Position numbers and translations under genes: made by a program. A model generated the notes under the pieces. That model was not told the origin of the DNA and did no database searches. It was given only the letters and a program-made list of their open reading frames with translations. 64,000 nucleotides of DNA from Brassica napus (taxonomy: Eukaryota; Streptophyta; Magnoliopsida; Brassicales; Brassicaceae): contig NC_063434.1 in NCBI RefSeq assembly GCF_020379485.1, positions 29,769,401 to 29,833,400 on the forward strand, read 5' to 3'. Every line of letters starts with the position of its first letter. The stretch's first letter is position 1. Shown here piece after piece: positions 22,905-36,494 of this stretch.

Positions 22905-23407
22905 GTTGCATGGAAACGGAAACGGATACGTTGAAACGAAACGTGGAAACGTGATTTTTGATTTTTTATGCTTTGGAAACGTTTTAGAAACGTCTATAAA
23001 TATATATATATATAACTGATTAATATTTACATTCATTTTTATTATGTTTATTATATCTTAAAATACAAATAAACAAATATTCATTCTATTTAATACGACA
23101 AAATTAAGTTATTATTAAACATCAAAATCATATAAAAAATTCAAAATAACAAAAACCAGTACTTAAATATTAAATAATTTAACTAAAATAAAAATCACAA
23201 CAACAAATAATGACTAGTTGGAAAGTTTTAGCGTTTCTAGAATAGAAACGCGAGTTTCCAAAACAGAAAGTTAAGTTTCCACTAAGTTTTCAAACTAAGA
23301 TTTTTAAGAAACGAGTTTTCAATGCGTTTCCGCAAGTTTTCGAAAGATTCTGATTCCGAAACGTTTCCGAAACGTGAAACATACCTTCAATCGAGTTTCC
23401 ATGCAAC
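22905..23407. mobile_element. MITE with GAAACG subterminal repeats
   Basis: It starts gttgcatggaaac and ends gtttccatgcaac, a perfect 13-bp inverted repeat. Just inside the left end GGAAACG or GAAACG occurs about seven times. The right end is packed with the reverse (CGTTTC, GTTTCC). The core is AT-rich without coding capacity and the length is 503 bp. I could not identify a target duplication, so the superfamily (hAT or Mutator) is open. Confidence 0.75.
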
Positions 23408-23570
23408 ACATAAATAGTCTTATGAAATTTTGGGGTGTTTTACACTTTTAGAACAGTTAGAGGGAAGTTATGTAATTTATAGAAATATAAATTAGGGTTA
23501 CAAATATCCGCCGGTGCCATTTGCTTAGTTATTATAGTGTTTCAGGTTTTTAAGATCGAGCCGAGTCACG

Positions 23571-25864
23571 ATGGAGACGATAGAGAAGATGATAGAGGAC
23601 TTCAAAAAAGTGCTGGACGACTCAACCCACACATCACCGGAGACTCTGAAACACGAGATGATCCAGTGGTTGGATGAGACGCTGTCGCCGAGACTGAAAC
23701 AAGTCCTCGAGGAGAGAGAGACTCAATCATCATCGGAGCAAACTGTGACTCCGTTTGTTGTCTCCGGTAAAATCGATTACGAGAAGGTGATCCTCAAGTT
23801 TGGCTGCACGAAGATAGACGAGTCGCTCATTGATCGTGTTGAGAGACTCACTTCCCGTGGAGCTCACGTTTTCCTCCGCCGTGGCTTCTTCTACGCCCAC
23901 AGGTTCGAAAAAAGAGTTATGTTCGTGTTGAAAGTTATGTTCTTTTGCTGAGTGGTTGTTAACAGGGATCTCGATAAGATTTTGGACTGTCATGAGAGAG
24001 GAGACAAGTTCTACCTCTACACTGGGAGAGGACCTTCATCAGAATCTTTGCATCTAGGGCATTTGATTCCTTTCTTGTTTACCAAGTAAAAGTTACATCA
24101 TAACAAAGCTAGCTATATAGTCTTTTTTAAACGTCAATGCTTTGTTCTTTATACTCTGTGTGTAGATACTTGCAGGAAGCTTTCAAGGTTCCTCTTGTTA
24201 TACAGATTACGGATGATGAAAAAAAAATATGGAAGAAGTTAAACAAGGAGAAAAGTAAAAGACTTGGCAGAGAAAATGTGAAAGATATCATCGCTTGCGG
24301 TTTCGATGCCTCAAATACCTTTATTTTCTCCAGCTATGCCACTGTTGGCGGGTAAGTGAAATGCAACTTTTAGCTCATAAGATTGCTCTTATATATATAT
24401 ATTTGTATGTTTAGGCTTTTTTTATGTTTTGCATTATAGTTTTCCTGGCTGATGATGTGCCGAAACCTTTTTTTTTTTTTTGTGTATAGTAAATTCTATG
24501 AAAATGTGGTGGAGATTGCAGATTGCGTTACAGTTAACAAGGTGATTTATGTGTCTTATAGGTTTTTCATTTTTGTATCTCTCACATTTGTTTTTATTTT
24601 TTTGGCTAGGCTAATTCGACTTTCGGCTTTACCGGCGAAGCTTCTACTGCAAAAATGATCTTCCCTTCTGTGCAGGCAGCTCCATCATTTTCTAGCTCAT
24701 TCCCACACAAGTTGTTCCCTGACGAGAAGAAAAATATCCCTTGCTTGATTCCCTGTGCAATTGACCAGGTTTGCTGTTTTTTTTTTCTCACGTAGCCTCT
24801 GTGTGTATCATTGAGTTTTTTTATATGTTGATAATAATAATAAAATGACGGTTTTTGGTTTTGTTCAGGATCCGTACTTCAGGCTGACTCGTGATGTTGC
24901 ACCTCGGTTAGACTTTATAAAGCCTGCTCTGATTGAGTCAAAGTTTTTTCCTGCGCTGCGGGCAAGTGTTTTCTTAACTAGTCAATAACAGGATATTTAC
25001 AAGTTTAAAATTCATGCCTTCACACTAATGAATATATATATGCCTTTTGGTCACACATTTTTTTTTTCTTGCAGGGAAATAATGGGAAAATGTCAGCAAG
25101 TGATGCAAATTCCGCTATTTATATTAATGATAGCGCTAAGGACATTAAAAGAAAGGTGAAATTTGTCAAACTTTACAGATGATTAGATACCAATCTTGAT
25201 GAGAATTTTTTTAAATATGCAGATAAACAGTGCTGTTACTGGTGGGCGAGATAACTTGGAAGATCAAAAAAAATATGGAGCAAAACTGGAGGTAACAATT
25301 TATTTTTCGTTTAGTCACTTGATCCTATTGGTTTTAGTGCTATAGAAAACTTAAAAGTCTCTTTTTCTTTTCTGGTCATCTGCTTTCTACTATTTTTCAC
25401 AGGAAGACATACCGTTTCAGTATTTGAGTTTCTTCCTGGAAGATGATGCTGAACTTGAACACATAAAGAAGGTAAAAAATTCTTTATAATTGCCCCTAAG
25501 CTTTTTCATTATTACAGAGAATGAATGAAGAAGAATATGCTCTCATATTTTTTCTTGATGGGATTATCTAAAGATAACACATTGTTGTGTACGCCATTGT
25601 TTCAGGAGTATGGAGAAGGAAGAATGACAACGGGTGATGTAAAGAAGAGACTCGTTCAGGTTGTGACAGAAATTGTGGAGAGACACCGCATGGCTCGAGC
25701 TGCTGTTACTGATGAGGTACAAAAAAAAAAGAAAAATCAATTTGATGTGATAACAGTTTTATTATTAGACCAATCAGAGATTTAATAACATTTTTGTTGA
25801 TTGTTTTCTTCTATATAATCAGATGGTGGATGCGTTCATGACTCCGAGACCTCTGTTTGAGTAA
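23571..25864 (+). CDS. Tryptophanyl-tRNA synthetase, cytosolic type, divergent copy
   Basis: Eleven exons give 437 residues: 23571-23902, 23966-24085, 24166-24351, 24490-24541, 24610-24768, 24869-24961, 25075-25155, 25223-25291, 25403-25471, 25606-25716 and 25823-25864. It is a class I synthetase of the eukaryotic/archaeal type that charges tRNA-Trp. The HIGH-like signature is in [15 protein letters not shown] (about 141-155) and the KMSKS-like loop is [41 protein letters not shown] and the C-terminal [16 protein letters not shown] are typical. About 70 residues precede the conserved core, Glu/Lys-rich and probably helical. This is longer than I remember for the Arabidopsis enzyme (At3g04600, about 400). 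Many core positions differ too, so this looks like a paralogue rather than the main gene. Intron 6 has a GC donor (gcaagt at 24962). Confidence 0.85.
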
Positions 25865-27240
25865 ACTCTAAACCGGAAAAAGCTCTACAACTTCGAGTGA
25901 AGTTTACAGTTGATATTTTATGAATATAGCTTAATCGGTTTCCTGGTTCAGTTGTTAGCTGAAGAGTTCACTGGTTTAAATGGTTATCTATTTATTTTGC
26001 TTTTATTTTAGGAAACATTAATTAAAAGGCCCATATTTGTTCTTTTGCTTCCAACCCAATACTTTCTGGGCCGGGTCTGTTTATAATTATAGTATTATAC
26101 TATGTAGAGACTTCACCTATTATGGTGCTCCAAAACCCTAATCTATCCAATTTGGTTAATAACCACTGATTAATGTCTTTAACTCCAGCACAATCAACCT
26201 TCTGATATCGTATGCATGCGTCATCAAGAGACTCGAGCACAATCTATCTTCTGAATTTTTAATTTATTATATATATATATATGTTTTTACATTTATGTAA
26301 AATATTTTAGTTTTGGATTATAAAATTATTTTGTTCGCTGAATTATCAAAATTAAATATAAAACAAAATAGACTAGAAAAATTTGTGAATTTATAGTAAC
26401 ATGTTACTTAATTTAATATATTTAAACTAATTTAAATCGATTTAAACTAATTAATCGATTTGAATCATAATCATTTTGATTTGACAAATTGCCGCCATAT
26501 CAAATTTTTTTAGAATCATGGTCATAATACAAATGTCTTCTTGGCAAGTTCAGTGTCTTGTAACTCAGTGACCCAACCATTATATCTGAGCTGCACCGTA
26601 CAAATGAATACCCTTTCCACTTCATATATACTCGTCCATGTATAAAATAAAAAAATATGTTAGAGCATCTCTAAAAAAAATAATTTCAAAAATTTAAATT
26701 TTGAAGTTTCTTAATTTTGAGTCCTTATACAATTATTTGTTTTTACAAAGTATCTTATGAACTTTTATAGTTATCATTTTAGTTTTCATAAATTTTTAAA
26801 TCTTATACAAAATACAAATATATTAATTACAGTAAAGAACATATTATACAAAACACATTTAATACAAAAAAAAATATACGAAAACTAAATTATTATATCA
26901 ACCAAGGAAGTACACGATTTTAACAACTACAAATAAAAATAAAAAGATTCATTTTATTATTTTGAAATGCATGTAATATGCTATTAAATGTAATATCTTA
27001 TTATAAAATAATAATGTGTTTAGTTTTTTTATTATGTATTTTATTGCTAAATAAAAGTGTTATGATTTTTTTTTTGCTAATTCTAGTAATAACAAGAACT
27101 ATAGTGTAAAATACAAAACTTTTTAAAATTAAATTTAAAAAGTTTTTCTTTTGGAGAGAGAGAGACATCTTCAACCTTCAAATTTGAAAGTTTTGCCAAT
27201 CTCGATGGTGGCTTCTCGTCTGTCTTATCACTGAGTGCCG
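25865..27240. other. Long AT-rich spacer between the synthetase and exportin genes
   Basis: No gene is seen. AGAGCATCTCTAA at about 26662 resembles a common crucifer MITE end, but no convincing opposite end was found. The stretch 26640-27120 is almost pure A/T and the last 100 bases are the leader of the exportin-like gene. A GGGCC box and AAAACCCTAA occur near 26070-26140. Confidence 0.4.
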
Positions 27241-30200
27241 ATGATGAACGAGGATCTTGCGAGAGGAAAAGACATGACTGGAGCTGATGATGAAGCAAAG
27301 ACTCTAGCTAGCACTGTGTCTCGTCAGATTCTTCTACTCGTCTCTCATTCTTCTGACTCCACTGCTGATGCTGATGCTTGCAAAGAAGCCGCTCTAACAT
27401 ATCTTGAATCGGTAATTACTATAAAGTGTTAAACTTTTTTATTTTTGAATTTTGTTTTTGATTTAAGTTTATGTTTTTGGCAGATTAAGACAGGTAATGT
27501 TGGGGTTCTGTCTCAAGTTTCGTTTCTTCTTGTGGCAAAGGATTGGCCTTTACAAGTTCGCATCTACGCCTCTAAGTTGCTACAGGTTCACTTGTTATCT
27601 TACTGTTTGCTAATGAACTAAAAAGGTCATGTTTTTTGGTTATTGAGATTAAATCTCCAATGTTAATTGCAGCATTTGGTTAAACTGCGGTGGGATGAGT
27701 TAAGCTCCTCTGAGCAGATGGATGTTAGTAGTGCCTCCTTTGAACTTATGTCTGAGGTAGCTGCTGCTAATCCATGTGAAGAATGTGGGATGAAAAGTGA
27801 AACAGTCACTCTTGTTGCTGAGGTTAGAGCTTGATTTTTCTATGATTGCAGTCTCTATTGATATCAACTTATAAAGAACTTTATTCCAGATGTTTGAAAA
27901 GGAGGAAGATCTGGAGATGTGGCAGGAGTTGTTTCTCTCACTAGCTTCCCTCTCCTCCCAAGGCCCTTTACATGCAGAATTGGCTTTGAAAGTGGTGAAG
28001 AGGCTTTCTGAACTGGAAGGTACTTAAGAATTAGCCTAACTCTACTTCTCCCTCATTTTTTCTGAATTGCTCTCAGTCATTTCTAACACGTGTTTCCTTT
28101 CTCATCAGACAAGAAGCATAGCCATCATCTGTTGCAGGGACTTCCTGATATCTTGGTTTGGTTGCATGATGTAATGCTACTACTACCTTTTTGCTCTTTA
28201 TCAATTTTATTGTAGCATTAGTTTTAATGGAAGAGAAACTTTTAATGCAGCTTCTTGAGAAACACTTTGGGGATGCAAGGAATGCAGAAGGGAGGGACAA
28301 AGTTGAGCTGGCTAAACAGCATTCAGATGCAGTTGTTGCGTGTTTGAATGCCATCAACTCACTCACAGAATGGGCTCCAGTTCCAGATTTTTCTGAATAC
28401 AAAATCATTGACCAGTTAGTTAATAAACTCTTTGTGGCTTTAGACTCATATACTATCTTTTACACAAGCTTATATAACTTTTTGTATATGTTTGCTTACT
28501 TTTACAACAGGTGTGCATCTTTACTTTCTTCTCCTGAGTTCTGCCGTCTTGCTTGTATGTTCTTCACACTTATCTGCTCAAGGTAATGCGATTTTCGGAT
28601 ACTCAATGAGAAAAACAACTGTCTTTGTTTTTTTCACTTTACCATTGTGTATTGTCTGTGGTGTGTTGCAGAGAAAGACCCACTGATGATGCTTCTGGTG
28701 CTGAGTTTGATTCTACAATCATCCATATCTGCAAAATGATGGTCTCTCTAGGCTCCACAAACTTGCATTACATCTTCACAGATAGCAGTGCCATAGCTCT
28801 TTATCTGAAACAGGTACTAATCTGGATACCTATTAGTATTGAATGGTCTGCTTATTTCAAGATTTTTTGTCTTACTTTCTTTGTAGATGCTCTGGTTTTT
28901 TGAACACTATAAGTTCGATCTTCACTATGAGTCACTGTTCTTCTGGCTGGTAGGTGGCCCACTGCCTTAACCAGCAAATCATAATCTTTCTTAGATACAA
29001 AGAAGTGAAACTCACTCTGGCTTCTCCTCTCTTTCTGGCTCTCACAGGGGTTGATGGATTATTTAACCTCAGACCTCAAGGCTCCTAATTACCCACATAG
29101 AAAGGGATCGGCCAGCGAGGTTTTCACGGGATCAGCAAGCGAGGTTTTCAATAGTTTTAGACACCTAGATGGCGGAAAAAAGGATCTTTTACTCCTTATA
29201 GACGATGAAACCGCCAGCAAGATTCTGGATGTTTCATTCCAACGCATGAATAAGAACGATCAGGTCCTCCTTGATCCTGGAACAAACCTCCTTTCCCTTG
29301 AGCCATCAAGTTTTACATTTGAAGAGTTTTGCAAGTACCAGAAGAGGCTCGTATGTTTCTAAAACTCTCTCAGACAAAACTCTCTCTCTATTTACTTTTA
29401 ATTAAAAAACTTTATTGCCTTTGGTGCAGTTTGTGTTGATCAGACTCATCTCTTCTCACAAGCCAATCATTGCTAGCACAAAACTATCTTCAAGAACCAT
29501 CATGCTTATTAAGAATATATCGGTTTCTTCAGCGCCTTGTGTCCAGCAGTATGCAGCTGCTATGAAGAGCCAGAGTACTGCTCTGGAGGGTATTCTGCGT
29601 AGGCTTTTCCGTGGAACCGATGAGTTCGCTGGTGGTAGTTCCCAAGTTCATTCTCAACTCCACGTGATATTTGAGGGTAATGTTGAAAATATAATTTTTC
29701 ATTTCTGTCTGGATCTGGACTCTCTCATCTTTGTCTGTTTTGAATGACACAGGCTTGCTTCAGGAGCTCCTTAATGCAAACTGGACTGAACCAGTACTTA
29801 TTTCAGCGCACGTTGACTATCTAAACGCAATGTTTCCTTTCCTCAAGTACTTGCCAGATACGGTTGCAAGTGTTATCGACAAGATGTTTGCACTTCTTAC
29901 CTCTCTTCCACCAGCATCTAAACGTGCAAGATTGTACATCTGCTCATCTTTGATACGCCTAGCCAAAACTGCTGACAAAAGCTTTACTCCTCACTTGAAG
30001 GTATCCCCAAATTTTTTAATTACGAGAAAAATGCTCTCTAAGACCACCTTTTGTTTGATCGAATCAGGGTCTAGCTGATAAGATGACATGTTTGCAAAGA
30101 GAAGGAACTTTGTTCCCTGGTGAGCATAGCAGTCTTGTGGAAGCATTTTTTGCTATGACTTCTGCGTCAGGGTACACAAACAATCTGCTTCTTGTTTGTA

Positions 30201-32314
30201 GTCTTCATGATGAACTTTATTGCATTTATTAAATTGCTTTTACTTGGAGCACAGAGGTCAAAGGGAGCAGCAAGACAGTTTTCTTTTGTTACTAGAACCA
30301 GTGCGCCAGCAATGGACTCAACCAGAGTGGCAAAACGAATATCTATCTACTCCCTCTGGTTTCATTCAGTTATGCTCCAACGCACCCTTGATGCGGTCTA
30401 TTGTCGACACAGTCGCCGTCTTTGAGAAGGCTCTCAAGGGATGCAACTTCAAGAAAAGGAAGCTGAACATGTCCGAGACGATTCATCCTCTGGCTTCTCA
30501 CCTTTCTTGGATGCTACCACCTCTCCTGAAGCTCTTTCGTGTTATCAACTCTCTGTCTTCTCCTGATGCTTATCAAACCTTACCCACAAAACTCAAAGAA
30601 GCAATGAAGATAACGGAAGCCGAGTTACGTATCCCCCAAGGAAAGCAAAGCCGTAAACTAACTAAAGGCTTCCTTACTTATTCTAGTAAAGGAAACACAT
30701 ATGATATTCGAAATTGGCTGAAAGCTATTCGTGAAAGCGGGTAAGTAAGTGAGTGAGTGTCTACATTGTTCTCCTTCAGGCTTTTAATGTTAGTAACGCA
30801 TTTTGCAGATACCGTGTGCTGAATCTCTCTGTAAGCATGGGAGAGACGTTCTACACATCCATCAATGCTAATGAAGTTGCGGTGGCGTTCACTGAGAATA
30901 TATGGTGGATGGAGTTCAGACATATAAAGCAGCTTATCAACTCCTTCGTAGGATGTCTTGTCTCATCATGTCCTGCAGATATGTGGGAGCCATTGCTTGA
31001 ACCGCTTCTGAGTCCTTTGCTGACACACTGTCAGCGAGCTCTTGACTCCTCGTGGACTAGTCTTCTGCGGGAAGGCAGGGCCAATGTTCCGGATTTGATC
31101 GGTTTTGAAGGTGGTGAGACGAAGCTCATACAACTGGAAAGACAGCTGCTCATAGATTTATCTCGGTCCACTTCGGATTTGCTCTCAAAGATCTCTGCTC
31201 CTGAGTTAAACACAGGGCTTCCTGTTCTGAAGCACTCAGACCAACTTGTTCTTGGTGATGTGTCTCTTCTCAAGGATTTTAATGCACTCAAATCCAACTG
31301 TTTGGTGAGGTATGTATAGGATGATAGGATTAGGCTTAGTACATTTCTATACTATAGTTTATATACTTATAAATATTTACTATATTTAATATTAAAATAA
31401 TTAAAAATTAAAAATATCGTTTATAAATTATCCATATTTTTATTGGAAACCTGAAAAAATTGATATTTAATCTAAAACCCCGATTTATTAAACTTTTAAA
31501 CCCAAAATAACCAAAAAACCGGAACCAAACTGGAACTGAACGGGATCCAAAATACTTTGGATATTAGTCGGTTTCCAACTTTGTTACCTGAACCGAATAC
31601 CAAAATAACCGAACTGAATTTTCTAAATACCGGAACGTATCCTAAACCTTTAGAACCGAAGAGTCGAAAGAACCAAAGAGTCAGAAAGAACCGAACCGTA
31701 CCAAATGCCAGGGCTATATATGATGTTGTGCGTGTTAACTCTTTTTTAGACTAATAACAAGAATTGTTTTTTTTTCTTGCAGCTTACTCTTGAGTTGCAA
31801 AAACTTGGCAAACTCAGTAATGCAGTTTTCATTACAAGCATGCACATGGACAGATGGCATTACAACCTTCAACCTCCGTTGTTTATTCATTAGCGTTATT
31901 CATCTAGCCGTAATGACAAACAACGGAGAGCTCAGAGAATTTGTGGCAAAAGATTTGTTTAATGCGATCATCATGAGCTTGACCATCGATGAAAATGTGA
32001 ATAACAATTCCATTTTAGTGGGTATGTGCAGTGACATATTCGTTTACCTTTCCCAGAGGCACCCAGCTCCACGACAGGTTCAGTTTTTTTTTTTTTTTTC
32101 ATTTGATATAATCTTAAATTGGTTCTTTAATCTTATCCTCAAAATTTTTTTTTTGGATTATCTTCAGGTGTTGCTGTCACTCCCCTGTCTCACTCCCGAT
32201 GATCTGCGTGATTACGAAAAGGCTTTGGCAGAAACTTGTGAACCCAAAAAACAGAAGATGATTACAGGAAGCATGTTGTCATTAGCTCTTGGAATTAGCT
32301 TAGAAATAAAATAA
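27241..32314 (+). CDS. HASTY/exportin-5-like karyopherin, divergent paralogue
   Basis: Seventeen exons join in frame into about 1128 residues: 27241-27411, 27484-27585, 27673-27822, 27890-28019, 28109-28170, 28251-28414, 28511-28582, 28672-28813, 28887-28949, 29048-29350, 29430-29676, 29753-30000, 30068-30171, 30255-30740, 30809-31309, 31783-32077 and 32168-32314. The best family match I know is plant HASTY, the exportin-5 orthologue that binds Ran and affects microRNA biogenesis and movement. Shared words include LLQHLVKLRWDELS, LAKQHSDAVVACLNAI, EWAPVPD, AEFDS, MVSLGSTNL, ILDVSFQRM, FLKYLPD, HLSWMLPPLLKLFRV, SCPADMWEPLL and QVLLSLPCLTPDDL. The fold is all HEAT repeats. By eye it is only about half identical to Arabidopsis HASTY, low for a true crucifer orthologue. 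It stops about 40-70 residues early, without the conserved acidic tail. The start could also be the next ATG, one codon later. Confidence 0.85.
31310..31782. repeat. AACCGAA-rich degenerate repeat in exportin-like intron 15
   Basis: This is the largest intron of the gene (473 bp). It holds many AACCGAA, ACCAAA and AACCGGA words between about 31495 and 31710, of a type common in crucifer transposon interiors, behind an AT-rich left part. It is probably a transposon remnant that the splicing machinery tolerates. Confidence 0.5.
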
Positions 32315-32852
32315 TCAAAACCTATCCGGTTATAGTTAACCGGAGAATACCAATCCTAAACCGTATCGAGTTACAAGTTATTTAGTTATATATTGTTTGA
32401 TAACCAAACTAATTGCATTTGTATTTTTCGTTTTGAAAATATGATTGTGTCCATAGCTTAAAGTAGGTGGGGAGACGATTTATTAACTTAGTATATAATA
32501 CTCCAAAAAACATTAACAACAATAATATTAATAACGAAAATGAAACTATGATAAAAGAATCATATCCTAAGAAATTAATGTGAAACTGGGACCTAGCTTA
32601 ATACAGATAGGTCCAAAATTTCAATCGAGAAAATAAATGAAAACCATATTGATAATTAATTATTCGAAGACTTTTCTAATATTAATGCCAAAATATATTA
32701 AAAATATCCAATCCTAAACTATATAAATAAAAGTTCGGTAATTAGTTAACGTTTTCAAAATAACCCGACAGTGAAACAGTCTCTCCTTTTCCTTTGGTTC
32801 TGTCTTTTTGACTCTTACTTTTGAACACAGAGAGAGAAGAAGAAGAAAAAAA
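32315..32852. other. Spacer between the exportin-like and DUF868 genes
   Basis: 3' untranslated region, AT-rich spacer and the promoter/leader of the DUF868 gene (an AGAGAGAAGAAG leader at 32831). No further gene is seen. Confidence 0.4.
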
Positions 32853-33701
32853 ATGAGAGACTTCACTTCTTGCTCCAGTGAAAATGGCGTTCAGGTTACT
32901 GATCCTTCCTCCTCCAACGCTGTAAGAGTTTCACAGAATCTGGTCGTTTGTATCTACCGTTGCTGCATCAGAGGTGGGACTTGTTTGATCACAGTCACAT
33001 GGACTAAGACTCTGATGGGTCTGTGTGTAACCATAGGAGTTGATGATTCTTGCAACCGAAGTCTCTGTAAACTCGAGATCAAGCCCTGGCTCTTCACCAA
33101 ACGAAAAGGGTACAAGAATCTAGAGGCGTGTGATGTTTATTGGGATCTCTCGTCTGCTAAATTCGGATCCAGCCCTGAACCTTTAGGTGGGTTCTATGTA
33201 AGTGTTCTTGTGGATAAAGAAATGGTTCTGCTTCTTGGTGATATGAAGAAAGAAGCTTTAAAAAAGACTAAGGCTGCTTCATCTCTTGGTGCTGTGTTCA
33301 TTGCCAAGAAAGAGCATGTGTTTGGTAAGAGAACGTTTGCAACAAAGGCTCAGTTCTCAGGTGATGGTGAAACACATGATCTTGTCGTTGAGTGTGACAC
33401 AAGTGTTAGTGATCCTTGCCTTGTTGTTTGTGTTGATGGGAAGACGTTGATGGAGGTGAAGCGGCTTCGTTGGAAGTTCCGTGGTAATGAGACGATAGTT
33501 GTGAATAGGGTCTCTGTGGAAGTTCTTTGGGATGTTCACAGTTGGTTCTTTGGGGTGCCATCGTCACCAGGGAATGGTGTGTTCATGTTCAGGACTTGTC
33601 AAGCTGTTGAAAAGACATGGTCTTCCACGCAGGTCCCAACGAGCTTGAGACCTCAGAGTTTTGGGTTTACATTGTTTCTGTACGCTTGGAAGAACGAGTA
33701 G
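32853..33701 (+). CDS. DUF868 family protein
   Basis: A single-exon gene of 282 residues. The ATG at 32853 (aaaaaaaatgagag) gives MRDFTSCSSENGVQV, the start typical of the family. The DUF868 domain covers almost the whole protein: NLVVCIYRCCIRGGTCLITVTW, KPWLFTKRKGYK, VYWDLSSAKF, GGFYVSVLVD, LLLGDMKKEA and RVSVEVLWDVHSWFFG. The family is plant-specific, and the biochemical role is unknown. The predicted structure is mostly beta-strands. From memory it corresponds to Arabidopsis At3g04860. Confidence 0.93.
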   Translation: MRDFTSCSSENGVQVTDPSSSNAVRVSQNLVVCIYRCCIRGGTCLITVTWTKTLMGLCVTIGVDDSCNRSLCKLEIKPWLFTKRKGYKNLEACDVYWDLSSAKFGSSPEPLGGFYVSVLVDKEMVLLLGDMKKEALKKTKAASSLGAVFIAKKEHVFGKRTFATKAQFSGDGETHDLVVECDTSVSDPCLVVCVDGKTLMEVKRLRWKFRGNETIVVNRVSVEVLWDVHSWFFGVPSSPGNGVFMFRTCQAVEKTWSSTQVPTSLRPQSFGFTLFLYAWKNE

Positions 33702-35013
33702 AGCAGAATAAATTTTGAGAATATTTAAAATGAACTGTTTATTCTTGTTCACTTATTTAATCATATGATCAGTTTCATATCTAGTATTTTGTACATGAGA
33801 CTTGTTCAAAGTTGAATGCTAAGGTGTTCTTGCTGCATCTGAGATGTTTTGATTTAGTGTATTAAGCATTTGCATTCTCCTCAAAGATATATTATGGTTT
33901 GGGGTTTTGTTTCTTGTTACCTTTTTCAGACATAGTATACATAACTTTGTTTTGAGTCAGTTGTACTTGAATGCAATCCTTGACTTTGGAGAGTCTTTGC
34001 ATAGTTTTATGATTATTTATCCACCCACCAAAAAAAGTGTACAACTTTGCACTCTTGCTTGAAAAAAACATCAAAGTTCACTTGGATTGTCAAGTCAAGA
34101 GAAAGAACTTTTAGGGCAAGCCAAGTTACTTTTAGTCTTTATACTGTCAATTCAAATTTTTAGATTTGGATATCTCAATGGGGTGGAGGGACCCTGACCA
34201 AAAAAACTGCATACAGTCTTATAGAGAACCTCTGAAACTGCTTGCCGTTTGGTTTGATAACTTTCTCTCTTTTTGGCTCTTTTTGTCTGTGAAAAATCTT
34301 GAGAAGTTTAGTGAGAAAATAGAGAGACATAGATGTGTCCTTCATAATGCCTTCCTATTGCTTCAACATTTATTTTCTTTTGGGTCTTTGTGGAATCATC
34401 ACATGTTTGCCTCTCTGTCTAGTTCTGTAATAATAATTCCATGACAAATACCATGCATCAGTTTCCTAGACCTTGCCACCTAGACCCCACCCTACTTACC
34501 TTACCAGAATCCGGTTTGGATAAATTTATTGGTTTATTGTAATTTACTAAGGTTATAAATAGTGACCAAGCAATGAAGAAATACAATGTATTTTTTGATA
34601 TTCCTAAAAAAATTACCATTCATAAAGAATAGTTTTTTTTTTCCATTCATAAACGAAATTTGCTCTTCCCTAAATATGATGAAAAGTAATCATATAGCAC
34701 TAATAAAAACAACATTGAACATTTGTTTCAACATAAATTATATGGTATTTTTATTTATGATTTTCATGTATAATTCCAAAAATGATCCGAGCAGTACTGA
34801 ATTGATAAATTTTCTATTAGCGGTTATCTAACTCCCAAACTCGGAGAAAAAAGGTCATGCACAAATTATCCAAAACTCAAGTTTATATAAAGAAAAGTCA
34901 TCAATACATCAAAATAGAAGCTGAGGATCAAAAGAGTGAAATGAGACAAAAGCATTAAGTTTTAGATGAAACAACGATCTCTCGGTTTTTTAACATTTCT
35001 TCAAAAACCTCTC
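33702..35013. other. Convergent intergenic region, DUF868 to RPS3a
   Basis: The two genes meet tail to tail. A low-AT stretch at 34150-34450 contains TCTCAATGGGGTGGAGGGAC and short ORFs without recognisable domains. In Arabidopsis I remember a tesmin/TSO1-like gene (At3g04850) between these two. I do not see it here, so it may have been lost from this copy of the region. Confidence 0.45.
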
Positions 35014-36429
<1,416 letters not shown>

Positions 36430-36494
36430 GGTTGGAGGATAGTGAGTGGGGACGATGAGCTGAGGAGAAACAAAGAAGATATAAACCTAATGTT

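Noticed and set aside
26660..27175. MITE between GAGCATCTCTAA and a GGAGAGAG end
   Set aside because: The two ends do not pair well enough and no target duplication was found.
34150..34450. Possible gene or non-coding RNA in the less AT-rich stretch
   Set aside because: There is no ORF with family resemblance, no clear promoter and no obvious hairpin. It could be a remnant but cannot be supported.
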